A stretch of 64,000 nt of DNA from Euryodendron excelsum (taxonomy: Eukaryota > Streptophyta > Magnoliopsida > Ericales > Pentaphylacaceae): assembly GCA_033060915.1 (NCBI GenBank), contig CM065379.1, positions 28,264,318-28,328,317 of the forward strand, given 5' to 3'. Both the position numbers and the translations under genes were made by a program. The notes under the pieces are model-generated. The model ran no database searches and was not told the DNA's origin. It worked only from the letters and a program-made list of their open reading frames with translations. Below, in pieces: positions 24,701 to 35,810 of the stretch (position 1 is the stretch's first letter; every line of letters starts with the position of its first letter).

Positions 24701-26174
24701 TGAAGACAAAGATACAAGTTGCAAGTTAGTGTCTGGTTTAAAAACCGTATGCGATGCATGTCCTAGGAAGATCCCGCCTTAAGAGGGAGACTAATCATGA
24801 TGAATTCGGCTCACTTTCAGAGATGGGGGTTTTGCCCCTGTATACAGATACCTTACCGTCAGATGGAAATCTTCCTTAATTCGTACGTTCATTTGTGAAA
24901 AGGAAAGGGATACATAGGCTTTTAAATTTAGAATACAAGAGGAAACAAAGTACACTTTAATAGGGGAGAGGGAAACAATTTTCTTTGGAGTTCCATCTAT
25001 CTAGTTTTACATATGAAATCCTAAAGTACTCTTAAGTCTTTGGATTTGCCTTCTTTGGATTTGACACTGAGGAGGTCGCTGAGAGACCTTGTTGATTGAT
25101 TGCCCCTTGTCTTCTTGGCAATCTTATCTCTGTGACCATAGAGGGATTGGGGCCCCTCTTATGGAATGACTTGAAATGCATGCAATAATTCCTGAGGGTT
25201 ACGTGGAAACCCTTAGGGTTTTGATAGGTTTAATGCAATGGAGAGTGAACTTTGGTGTCACTCTCGATGGGTTGATCATATGCATGAGAATGCAATGACT
25301 TGAGTTACTTTGGAACTCTCGTCATGACATGAAATATTGAATACATGGATATGGATGTAAAGAGCGCAAGAAGAGAGAATGCAACTGAAGTAAATATGCA
25401 TGCATGAATAGTTCGACAGGCATTATAACAGTAAGAGTACAGTTATTATAACAACAGGAATAAACAGATATTGAGGAAAGTAAAAGCAGCGGCCCTTTCC
25501 TCCATGGTTTTGGAAAATGGTGTGCGTGTCTTAAATCCGGAAGAGGTTCGACTATGTATGGTGTCTATATGAGCATGAGGTTGAAGGTTTACTAATGCAT
25601 CCTAAAAAGGCTCAGTTCTCATATCTTCAAACCTAGGCCCACTCCCAGAGGTGGTGCCATTATCGGTTGGTGATCCGAGTGGGGGAACTATCAAGAGGTC
25701 GTAGGCGAAGAAACTGACACAACATCTCACCCATAACCAATATACCGTTCCCGCTTCTAACTAAAAGGGACATATCCGGGTAGAGAATGCAAATATGTAG
25801 AATGTAAGTGCACGTGCAATATGTGTGTGATTTTCAAAAATTGGAGGAAAGAACTCAACAACTCCCATCCTTCCTGTCCATTCGATACATGTAGAGCAGT
25901 TAGCATGAAACAAAACAAAACGTGAATAAAAATCTACCTACAAAACAAATATGCAAGAGTTAATATGGGGATGACAAACTTGATGCAAGATTGAATGATT
26001 GAAAGTAATTGAAAACAAGTAATGACATGTTTTTTAAAACAACTTGAAAAAACTTAATTTTGAAAGTTTGAAGTGCATAGAATTGGACAAATCAATCAAA
26101 GACTCCAAATGGGTGAGGGTGATGGGACATGACATTGGCCTAACCCTTTAAGTGTTACCAATGGAGTCGCCAGC
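24701..26174 (-). mobile_element. Untranslated leader of the element with 5' LTR E
   Basis: Homologous along its length to the leaders of G and H in the same orientation. It starts at the primer-binding site beside LTR E and ends near 24700, where the G leader runs into gag. No gag start follows here, so this element is a gag-less derivative. Confidence 0.75.
26158..26172 (-). promoter_or_regulatory. Primer-binding site of the LTR E element
   Basis: The minus strand reads TGGCGACTCCATTGG two bases after the LTR end. It is the best-preserved site together with that of G (37413-37425), and resembles the sites of Tat/Ogre-type elements. Confidence 0.75.
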
Positions 26175-29100
26175 TGTCGTGCCCAGATTTTCACACTAAA
26201 GGAATACATACACAAGCCGAAAAAATACTATTATTTTGAATTAAAATAATACTCTCGTTAAAACTCATCATCCTAGAAAGATGAGTGCGACTGGATTTGA
26301 ATTGAAATTTTCAATTTGAATAAGGGCTTTTGAAAAACAGTTTGGAGTCGCCACCTAACTTGATTAAGGTGAGTTAGGTCACCTAAAACTAAGCACAATC
26401 CGAAGATTACACTTAGGGTTTTTGAAAAGATTTTTGGAAAACTTCTTCAAGAGAGGGATTTTTTTAGAAACAGGTTATTTGGCAAACTTTGGAAAAACGC
26501 AAGCCCTTTTTTTCAAAAATAACACTGTTTGGTCTTTGAAAACAGTGATCTAGGTTCAGAGGTTGGTTACATGTAGGGAAGACACACTAAGCCATCACCC
26601 TACCCTGCTCTTACGGTACCTACATTTCTATTCACCCTAGGTTCACCCATTCGAGTCTTTGATTAATAAATGTCCAAAACTATCCACTTTAGAAAAGAAC
26701 TTTGGAAAGGAATTTGACGTGATGCATGATATGCAAGTGCAAGAATAAGACTTTGATTTTGAAAATAGATTTGAAAGAAAAAACTTGATTTGATTTGAAA
26801 TGGATTTGAAAATAGAGATTTGAAAATAAATTTTTAAAATTGGAAGTTTGGAAATAGTTATGGAAAGTAGAAGCTTGAAAAAGGTTATGGAATTGGAGAT
26901 TTGAAAAAAGTTATGACCGCATCCATGAGGGTTGCCTACGTATCCCTTTTTGGAAATTAGGCCAGTCGTAGTTTGGACAAGAGTCCGATAAAAGGCTTGA
27001 TTTGAAAATAGTTTGATTTGAAAAAGATATTTGATTTAAACTTGGAATTGAAAATATTGGACTTTGATTAGAAAAATAGAACTTCGAAGAAGAACTTGGA
27101 CTTGAGATTAAGAAAAGTTTGATTGGAAAGTTTGATTTAGAAAACATGGAGAGTTGGAGTCTAGCAAAGATTGAATTTTGGAAATCTCGGATTTAGGAAA
27201 GTTTTAAAATAGGAAAGTTCCGTTTTAGGAAAGTTTTTTAAATTGGAAAGGTTTTGAATTTAGAAAGCTCCAACTTAAGAAAGAGTTTATTTCTGGAAAG
27301 ATTTCAATTAGGAAAAGTTTGATTAAAGAAAGATATGGAATTTATAAAGTTTAAGATTTTGGAAAGATTTGGAATGGGAAGTTCGAAATTAGGAAAGGTT
27401 TGAAAGTTTAAGTTTTAGAAACATATGAAGTTTAGGAAAGATTTGAGTTTAAGAAATATTGAAAAATTTAGATTTTGGAAAGTTGAAATTTGGAATGGTA
27501 TGAAATTTAGGAAAAGTTGGAATTAGGGAAGATTTAGCTTAGGAAAGATTTAGATTTAGAAAAGATTTGGATTCCTATTTTCTAAAAAAAAAGATTGGAT
27601 TTTGTTTCTAAGAAAGAGACGATTTTATTTTATTTTAAAAAATGGAGGATTAGATCTAGTTTCCTAAATGGAGATATTGGACTTAGTTTCCTAAAACGGA
27701 TGATTTGATTTGACATGGAATTAAAAAGACGAAGTTTTGGAAATCCTAGATTTTGGGGTAGAAAATAGGATTTGGAAATATATGATTTTGATGTAGAAAA
27801 TATGATTTGGAAACCTAAACTTTGAGGCCAAAATAGGAAATTCGAAATTATGTTTTTTGAAAGAAAATTAGGATTTCCTAACCATGGCTCTACGGTTTAA
27901 CTCGGACTGCAAGAAAAGAGATTTTGAAAAGTAAAACTTTTGGAAAGAAAGATTTTTGGAAGGAGATCTTACAAAGGAGTTTTTAGAAAGTAAACTTGGA
28001 AAGAAAGTTTTTGCAAAGGGATTTTTGGAAAAAGTTTTTAGGACTGAAAACTTAATGAGCGTGTTTAGAAAGGGAATTTGGAAGAGAAATTTTTGGAAAG
28101 GAGTTTGAAAAGAAGTTTTTTTAAAATAGATTTTTTGAAGGGATTTTTAAGAAAGTAATTTTTTAAAAAAGCAATTTTGAAAAAGAGATTGAAGAGAGTT
28201 TTTAGAAAGTGTATTAAAAAAGAGATTTTAGAAAAAGAGACTTTGAGAAAGTAAGTTTAAAAAGAGATTTGAAAAGGATTTGAATGTGGATTTTTTGAAG
28301 CATCTAAAAATATCTCACTTTCCTAAAACAATTCTAACCATAAGAAGATTAGAACCGTTCTAGGATTGTGGTTTGGAAAACAACAAGGATTTAAAAATAT
28401 AGACCATATTGGTCATTTTAAATGTAACACTTTCCTAAAGCAACCCTAACTATGGAAAGGCTAGAATCACCTTTGGATTGTGATTTTGAAAATAAGTTTT
28501 GAAGAATAAAATTTTAATGCAAGTTTGAAAGCAAATTTTGGAGAGATGCATGATCATGACATGCACAATACAAATTGGGGTCGTGAACATACATGGTTAA
28601 AGGCTTCACCATATAATCAAGGGGGCTGAACCCATGTGGTCTCCGGTTAGACTAAGAGAAAGCCCTCAACACGATGACTTTCAATAGCCTAATCCTACTC
28701 ATGAACTGGGGAGTCCCTTATTTCAAGCATGCAAGAAAGGGGGGGGGGGGGGTAGAAGATGCGGATTAAAATAGAAGAAAATCCAAGTGAATTAGGAGAG
28801 AGAAGAGAGAGGGGGGCTATTGCGTAAACGTAAATAGGAAACCTACCTTGCGCCTTCTTTAATTTGCTTGCTTTACTTCAATCTTCGCTTTGATCATCAA
28901 GAGCTTCCAAGTTGTAGCACTTCAAGTCTTCAATTAAGGCTTTAAAAGCTAGTATGTAAGTGTATATGAGTGTATGTATGCTAAGGTTAAGTGTATAGAG
29001 GCCAGCGCTTGTATATGGAGGAATTAGGGTTCGAAGAACCTAAAGGGAACTAGGGTTTGGAAGGACTCCGAGCTCTATATATCGAAGAGCAGGGTTTTTA

Positions 29101-30697
29101 AACTAAGTTTGCTGACCCTTTCACGCTGGAGGAAGCTCTATATTTATAGATAGAAGACTGAATTGTCGCCTGATGTCGCGGCGCCCGGCCAAAAATCCTA
29201 CTGGCGCCACTAGAAGTGCCACTAACCACTTAGGAAACTTTTAAGCTTGGCAAGCAACGTATCTTTCCGAGATTTGGGTGCCTGTATTAGTGACTACCAT
29301 GCAATGTTTAGCCTGGCTTAACTAGGAGTGACTCTGAAAGGTCCAATAATGATTTCAAGGACCGAGAATGGCCTGGAGGACTGGAAAGTGACAGGAACCC
29401 TCAGAATAGTGTCTTAGGGGTAACGGACTTGAAAAATGATGACAGGACGTGTTGAAGGGGTTAATCGGGCCATTAGGGGCAAAATGGTCACTCAGGCCAG
29501 AAAGCTATCAGGATGGACTTGGAATATCCCGGAAGAAGACTCGAGACTTGGAGACATTACCTAGAATGTTCTAGGAGGTTACTGGTTTGATACCTAGAGC
29601 TAGTGTGGTTAGAAAGGTGATCGGCTTGTAGGGGCAAAATAGTTATTTTGCATCAGGTTTGCTAGAACTGACTCAGAATGATCTAGAAATGGATCGGAAG
29701 GCCAGGGATACAATAAGAAGCATCCTTGGGAGGTTACCAGTTTGACACCCAGAGCCAGTGTAGTCAGAAGAGGCCACCGCCTGCTAGGGGTAAAACGGTC
29801 ATTTTCATCAGAGGGTCTCGAAATTGGCCCGAAACCGATTAGAAGGCACCTAATCGTGGCAGATCATCTTTGAGACAATCTTAGAATGATGGACTTACTG
29901 TTCTAAGGACTTAGGTAGTTTTTTTATGAAACGTACCAAAAATGGCCCTAAGGGTAGTTTGGTCATTTTTCACCGGAGTGGGCTAACAAGCACTGGTGTT
30001 GACCTAAGTTTTGAGTGTTTCTGCCACTCTGACGATGGTCTCATGACACACGAGTTTGTTGGCAATTCCCAATGTCGACCTGTTTACGAGTGTTTTAGCC
30101 ACTCCAACGATTGCGATGTTTTTTAGTGTTTCTGCCACTCTGATGGTTCGCGATCATTCTAGAAACTGCCTGATCTCGAAAAACTGCTAAGTGGACAATT
30201 GCCTCAGGAATCAACTTTCTCGAAAGGTGTGCCAAAATGAATATTCTTCATTGGCAATCTAGCAGGGGCCAAGGGTAGACTGTTTTACCATCTCAGGGAT
30301 TTGGGGTCTCGTCCTAATCGACGGGTTTGAAGGGACTTACTGTTCCGAAGATTTTTCTCAAAAAACATACCGAATAGGCTGGACTTACCTCCTTGAGGGA
30401 TCAACTTTCTCGAAAGACGTGCCAAATTTAATTAGATTTGGATTTTGACTTGAAATTGGTTTGAGATCAAAACGGGGACTTACCGTCTTCGAAAAGACAT
30501 GCCCACTGGAATTGGACTGAACAATGTCCCCAATGGCATTTTGGTCATTTTGCCTCTATTTGGTCCTGCCCGTGAAGCAATTAATTAACTGAATTAGGTT
30601 TGAAAAGCTAATTTAAATTGGAATATGTCCATATTGACTTGAACTCAAGTTTTGATGGACTGGAGACTGCTAAGCGGGCAAAAATGGGGTGCTTAAA
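26175..30697 (-). mobile_element. LTR E, 5' LTR of a gag-less element
   Basis: A 4523 bp family LTR on the minus strand, from TTTAAGCACCCCATTTTTGC (start mutated from TGTAAGC) to ATCTGGGCACGACA. Primer-binding site and leader lie on its left, so it is a 5' LTR. It is followed by AAACT at 30698-30702, the same five bases that precede LTR D. D and E share a U3 deletion and similar sequence around the U3 repeats, consistent with one element of about 11.96 kb (18734-30697). A run of 14 G at 28739-28752 lies inside it. Confidence 0.88.
29141..29149 (-). promoter_or_regulatory. TATA box of LTR E
   Basis: CTATAAATA on the minus strand, about 1.55 kb from the LTR start. Confidence 0.65.
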
Positions 30698-30702
30698 AAA
30701 CT

Positions 30703-31636
30703 TTTATGGAAAGGGTTTGGAATACTTAGAATTTAATTTTGGAATAACACTTTTTGAGGAGAAAGTTTTTTTTTTTAATTTTGGAATATATTTTTTAGAA
30801 AGGAACTTTTAAAAGACAAAGTTCAGGAAACCCTACAAATGCTTTTTTTTTCGAAGGAAAAAGAGATAAAACATTTGAGAGTGGGGCATTTTTGGTAGAG
30901 AAACCCTAAGAAACTCAAACAAAAATTTTGAAACTGGAAAAGCGATAGAAAATTTTTGAAATATAATACTTTCGAAGGAAAAGGATAAAATCTTTGAAAG
31001 TGGGGCCTTTTTGGCAGAGAAGACCCCAAAAAACTTTGGGGGGGTCTTTTAAAAATTTTTTGAAAGAAGCACTTAGGAGAATTTTTTTTAAATAGAATTT
31101 TAGATGAGACATTGGAGAAAAGACTTTTGGGAAATCCTTTAAAAATGGACTTTGGATTTAGAAAACTTCAACTTTGACTTTGATAAGAATTTTGGATGGA
31201 GGAGTTGAAAAAGTTTTTAATTTGAGAGAAATTTTTGAAGGAAAGAGTTTTGATTGAAATTTCGAGAATCTTTGAGGATTGATTTAGAAAATCTTGAGAC
31301 TTTATTGGAAGAAAACTCCTTTGAATAAGAGAATTAGAAAAGTTTTAAAAATGGATTTTGACGAAAAACATTTGAGATTCGATTTTGAAAAGGACTTTAA
31401 GCCTTGATTTTTGGAATAGATTTTGGGAGCAAATGCTTAATAACCTTAGGATTCGAAAATGATTTTGAAGATGAAGTTTTGGAAGAGAGAGTTAGAAAAC
31501 CTTTTAGGCACTGATTTCGGAGGAAAAAAGTTAAGCAACTTTTTGAAAGCTTATTTATTTTTATTATTATTTTAGCCCTTGTCCTTTTGATTGTATATAC
31601 CATATTTTGATATTCTTACCTTGTTTACCTTTTAGG
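30703..31636 (+). other. Upstream region or intron of the H copy of the PMD gene
   Basis: AT-rich sequence ending in a T-rich tract and TTTTAG directly before the ATG-containing exon at 31637. The last 100 bases match the corresponding intron end of the F copy (58910-59021), so a splice acceptor is conserved. A diverged tandem duplication is visible: 'cgaaggaaaa..gata' to 'gtggggc' to 'agag' occurs near 30853-30930 and again near 30972-31040. The beginning is cut by the insertion of D/E or by an earlier deletion. Confidence 0.5.
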
Positions 31637-31872
31637 ATGGTCGACGTGAGTGATGACGGTTCTGAGTGGAGCCGCCGGTCTAGGAAAAGGGCCTGTCCAA
31701 ATTCTATTGGCAGCTCTAGTCATTTCTGAGGTAGTCATAAATCAGATAGCAGGGCATCCTCCAGTCATAGCAGAAGGGGGAGTAGGCCTCCAATCAACCC
31801 ATTTCCTCCTGTCAAGCCAACTTTGGAGGAGGAGATGGACGTCGTGAATGAGGCACTGGGCCTGGGAGATCA
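31637..31872 (+). pseudogene. PMD gene, 5' coding fragment (element H, antisense to its gag)
   Basis: The frame starts MVDVSDDGSEWSRRSRKR and aligns without gaps in frame with the F copy at 59022, including SSSSHSRRGSRPP, NPFPPV and ALGLGDH. It carries one in-frame TGA where F has an arginine codon. This is the serine/arginine-rich N-terminal tail, upstream of the PMD fold itself. It ends abruptly at 31872, where LTR sequence of element G begins, so the rest of the gene was removed by a deletion. Strand and position fit the antisense gene of element H, whose gag lies at 42452-43870 on the other side of the G insertion. Confidence 0.75.
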
Positions 31873-31873
31873 C

Positions 31874-31900
31874 TGAGCGAGCAAAAATGGAAAGCTTACA
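31874..31900 (-). mobile_element. Stub of the 3' LTR of element G
   Basis: Only the first 27 or so bases of the LTR survive. The minus strand reads TGTAAGCTTTCCATTTTTGC, joined directly to the PMD fragment. The other 4.5 kb of this LTR and its target duplication are deleted. Confidence 0.7.
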
Positions 31901-31917
31901 ACTGCCCCTCCTTTTCT
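31901..31917 (-). promoter_or_regulatory. Polypurine tract of element G
   Basis: On the minus strand, AGAAAAGGAGGGGCAGT directly precedes the LTR start TGTAAGC. This is where plus-strand DNA synthesis is primed, and it shows that the stub is a 3' LTR. Confidence 0.7.
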
Positions 31918-31920
31918 ATT

Positions 31921-32127
31921 TTGAACCGATATTCCGTCTGGCAGGATGATACTCCTCTAGGGAAATTGATGATTAAGGTTTGATACTTCTTGAACTGACA
32001 CACTGTTTGGCGAAACGCTGCTCCTCTAGGGAAGTCCAAGGTTGATGTTTGATACTTCTTGAACTGGCACTCTGTCTGGCGAAACACTACTTCTCTAGGG
32101 AAGTCCAAGATTGATTTCTACTCCTCT
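31921..32127 (-). repeat. Tandem repeat of 69 bp, 3 copies
   Basis: Copies start at 31921, 31990 and 32059. The unit is 23 codons long, so a minus-strand frame through it encodes a repeated peptide with the core FPRG..FRQT.CQFKKYQT. No product is claimed; it lies in the 3' non-coding spacer of element G next to the polypurine tract. Confidence 0.85.
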
Positions 32128-32465
32128 GGGAAGTCTAAGGTTGATTGGGGAGGTCGAGGGTGGGCCATTACCCCATTCTATTTCTTATCCGCTATGGAAG
32201 TTTGAGCCTTTTGAGGCATGTGCTAGTGTTGGAGATGTCGTAGCTTGCTTGGTTGTAGGATAACTTTAGCTTCTTTTTGTGCTTTACCCCTTTCCTCATT
32301 TCCTTTTGAGAGAGATAGAGAAAGACATAAAACAAGTTTTTATGGAAAAATAGTTTATTTATACTAATTCTAAAAATGCACAAGTAAATTGGTGAATTCA
32401 TGTTATACTTTTCGAATAATGTACATACAGGAATAGAATTAAATGCATGAATGCACATTTTATAC

Positions 32466-32749
32466 ATATGGACAATAATGGATGCATGCCCCTTTGGATT
32501 TACCCTAGGGTTCATGTTTAGTTATGAACATTTTACATATGGACAGGAATGGATGCATGCCCCTTTGGGTTTGCCCTAGGGTTCATGTTTAGTTATAAAC
32601 CTTTTGCATTTGGACAAGAATAGATGCATGCCCCTTTGGGTTTGCCCTAGGGTTCATGTTTAGTTATAAACCTTTTGCATTTGGACAGGAATGGATGCAT
32701 GCCCCTTTGGATTTGCCTCAAGATTCATATTTAGTTATGAGTGTTGTAT
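32466..32749. repeat. Tandem repeat of 71 bp, 4 copies
   Basis: Copies start at 32466, 32537, 32608 and 32679, exactly 71 bp apart, with only a few differences. Each contains GGATGCATGCCCCTTTGG (palindromic ATGCAT core) and ends in TTTAGTTAT. It lies in the spacer between gag and the 3' LTR of element G. Confidence 0.92.
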
Positions 32750-34379
32750 CCTAGTGTCAAGTAGTACTTTGAATTTTTGTTTCTCTTTTGGGATTCCCTT
32801 TTCTGATTCTCCCCCTTTCTTGTTTGGATGTGATAGCACTTGCACCATTCTTAAAGGTTTAACCCATTAACTCGCTTTCCCTCTTCATTCTTGTTGGATG
32901 GAAAAACTCTCTTTAGTGGATCTCTCGGTTTCTTTTAGGATTCCTCTATGGATTGGTGGGCTCTCCTGAGTGACGACCGATATCACCCTTTGGCAAAGCA
33001 ACAACTAGCTTCCTTCCTTGAAATTTATTAAGAAGTGCAGGCAAACCCAATCATTGAATCTTTCAAATTATGGGGCCCTCTAAAAACATGATCAATCAAT
33101 GAAGGGCAAATATAGATTTATGAATATCAAGATGCAGCTCAACTTGAAAAGATCAACATTAAATATGCATGAAACCACAGAAATTGAGCACAATTGGTCG
33201 TGAGATGATGAAGACCACATTAGTTACAATGTAGTGGTGTAAGTGTGAACTTCACTGAGACTAATGAGAATATAGACCCTAGGCGTGATCTAGAATGGTA
33301 CAATAGCTCATGGATTAACACACTTAGAAGTCAAACCGGTTTCATCCCATACTCTTTTCCTTTTCTTCTTCTTTTTTTTTTTCTTCATCTTCTCCTTCGT
33401 CATTTTTCTCCCTTTTTTTCTTTTTTTTTTTTTTTGGTGGAAATCCAACCTTATCTCTCCAATAATGGAAATATAGAAATGTAAAAGTATGGCGGCTTTT
33501 ACACACATGAGTAGGTAGCCTTCTCCTCTTATCACATAACAATGGTAGTTGTACTCAAACTCATTGGTAGCCCTTTCCATAAGTGATGAGAGAGGGAATT
33601 GACAAAAGGCCAATCTAGGTGTGAGACAACCCGCAAATATTTAATCATTTAAAAATAGATCATAAAGGCAGATTCCATATTCTAAGAAGTCTCGACAAGT
33701 GTGCATTAAAATGAACATGAAACACCAATATGGTAAAGATTATCAAAACCGTTGACTCATATTTATGCAAGTGATCATATACACAAGATTTAACCTCAAA
33801 CAAGCATGCATATCAATCTATTCATAATTAAATATTTGCCTCAGTGATTGCGAATGTGTAGGACAAACAATATCAATAGTCCTCTTTTTTATTTTTTTTT
33901 TCAAAGATTCAATCATCCCAGGGTCACCAATATGCACTAATCTTCCTTGTAAGACCATAGCTACTTGTTGTTTTGCCAGGATGTCCTCCAGAGGTCACTC
34001 TTTGGACTTCAATGAGTTTATGTAATTGATCCTATCTCTCACCCTTTTGCATTTCTCATCTCTCTGTACTTTCTATTTCTCTCTCCCCCTTTTTTAGAGT
34101 CAAAGATTGTTTCTGCTAAAAATGGAGCATGTGTTATCCTTTCCTTCGAGTCGAGGGCATCACGGATCGGGGAAAGGTCCCCAAATGCAGTTACCATCCA
34201 TAAGAGTTTGAAATAAATGGGATGCACCAAAAATCACCACTCATTTCATTCAAATCTATTTATGTGGCATGAAAACACTTGATTTAAAGCAAAAATGACA
34301 AGCAAAATATGATGCAAAATAATAAAAGATAAGATGGATGAATTCAAGAAACATCCCTTTTCATTGCACTTTGGAAAAA
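32750..34379. other. Non-coding spacer of element G
   Basis: Between the tandem repeats and the end of gag there is no recognised reading frame. Poly-T runs lie at about 33370-33440 and 33885-33900. Apparent lysine-rich frames here come only from the T runs. No PMD gene is present in this spacer, unlike element F. Confidence 0.6.
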
Positions 34380-35810
34380 ACCCTCTAGAGAGGTTCTGAA
34401 ATCACGTCAATTTCTTCTATGCTTCATCGCGCGGTTCATCTCTTAGGTGCTGATGACCCCGGCATCAATCAAATCTTGTATTTTGTGCTTCAAGATGAGA
34501 TAGTGCTCAGTATCATACCCTTGTCTTCTAAAATGGTACTCACAAATAAGAGTTGAGTTGCAAGTAGGGGGTAAAGGATTCGGCAATGGTGGAGCGGGGG
34601 TATGGGGGTCAGAAGGTCGGCTTGTAAAAGGTCATGATAATCTTTTGTTTGGGTGCAAGCTAGGGGGGGAAAGGCACGAGGTCTGCGGGCCTTCTTGTTG
34701 GGTTTGAGATGTTGGACTATCATTGGCTCAAGAGCAGGTGCTTGAATATCCACGGGGGTGTGAGATTGGTATTGGGGGTAACCTTACGGTGATTGAGCAA
34801 ACAAGATGGTGGATACTTCTCTCTCCTTTCAACTAATTTCCCATGCTGTGGGCACCTTCTTTGCTAAGCTTGCAGAAAGTTCTTCAATTTTAGCATAGGG
34901 TTCAATGATCCTTCTAGTTTTTAGGCCATTCTTTATCATCTCCCCTTGCATGATAAGTTCAAAAAAGTTTCTCCCCACGCTTGTGCAGAGCTTCTCATAG
35001 TATATATCTTGAAAAGTGTGTATGAACAGTTGTACGTACTCCTTCTCTTCCAATCGGGGATTGACTTGGGTAGATGCTTCTCTCCATCTCAGGGCATAAC
35101 TCTTGAAGCTTTTTTTCTCACCTTTACTCATCATCATCAAGGACTAGCGATCGAAAGTGAGGTCAATGTTGTGATGGTATTAGGCTTTGAATGCATTGAC
35201 CAACTCAATCCAAGTCATGATCTTCCTTAGGACTAGACGGGCGAACCATTGTAGAGTAGACCCAGTGAAACTGTGTTAGAACAATTGCATGAGGAGCTTC
35301 AGATCGTTCCCATGACCACTTAGTGCCCCAACATACAGACGAAGAGGAGCAATAGGTTTACTAGTGCCGTCATACTTCTGAAAGTCAGGCATTTTGAACT
35401 TAGCAGGCCTTGAATAATCAGGAAAGAAATAGAGCTCGTCATAGGAAGTAAACCCATAAATGTCACCACTATGGAGACTTCGCAATGAATCTTCTAGCCC
35501 TTGGATTTTCAAACTGAAAAGGTCTAGGGGAGTCCTCTTTATGGCAGGTGGGTGAGAGTAGTATGGTTTCCTCTTCTTCAGTGTTGGCCCCCTTGGCATC
35601 TTCCTTGTTCTTTCCAATATTGTCAGATTGAAGCACGATCCTTAGGTTAGCGGGTTCAAGGTCTTTGGAGGAACTCATGGACGACGATGGGATTACAGCA
35701 GCATCTTTCATGGTCATGGTTTAAATGAGCTTGAACATTTCAGCAATCTTGGTCCTCATTTCATTGAGCTCCTCTTGAGAGACTTGGGATGATTCTTCAG
35801 GGTTGGCAGC
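34380..35810 (-). pseudogene. gag of element G (decayed)
   Basis: Retroviral-type gag, the structural protein that packages element RNA. On the minus strand it begins MAANPEESSQVSQEEL, then an acidic and serine-rich N-terminus, then YDELYFFPDYSRPAKFKMPD and YDGTSKPIAPLRLY, leading into the gag core (LQWFARL, MTWIELVNAF, FKSYALRWREAS, FELIMQGEMIKNGLK). It ends with a zinc-knuckle-like motif of the form C-x2-H-x5-H-x4-C, here damaged: CEYHFRRQGYDTEHY has Tyr in place of the second His and the last Cys. There are several stops and at least two frameshifts (near 35500 and in the knuckle region). No protease, reverse transcriptase or integrase follows. The start was chosen by position after the leader and is uncertain. 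Confidence 0.8.

Noticed and set aside
33308..33613. Lysine-rich minus-strand frame
   Set aside because: Produced by poly-T runs in a non-coding spacer.
35101..35230. Plus-strand frame opposite the gag of G
   Set aside because: It is the complement of the recognised gag core and shows no motif of its own.
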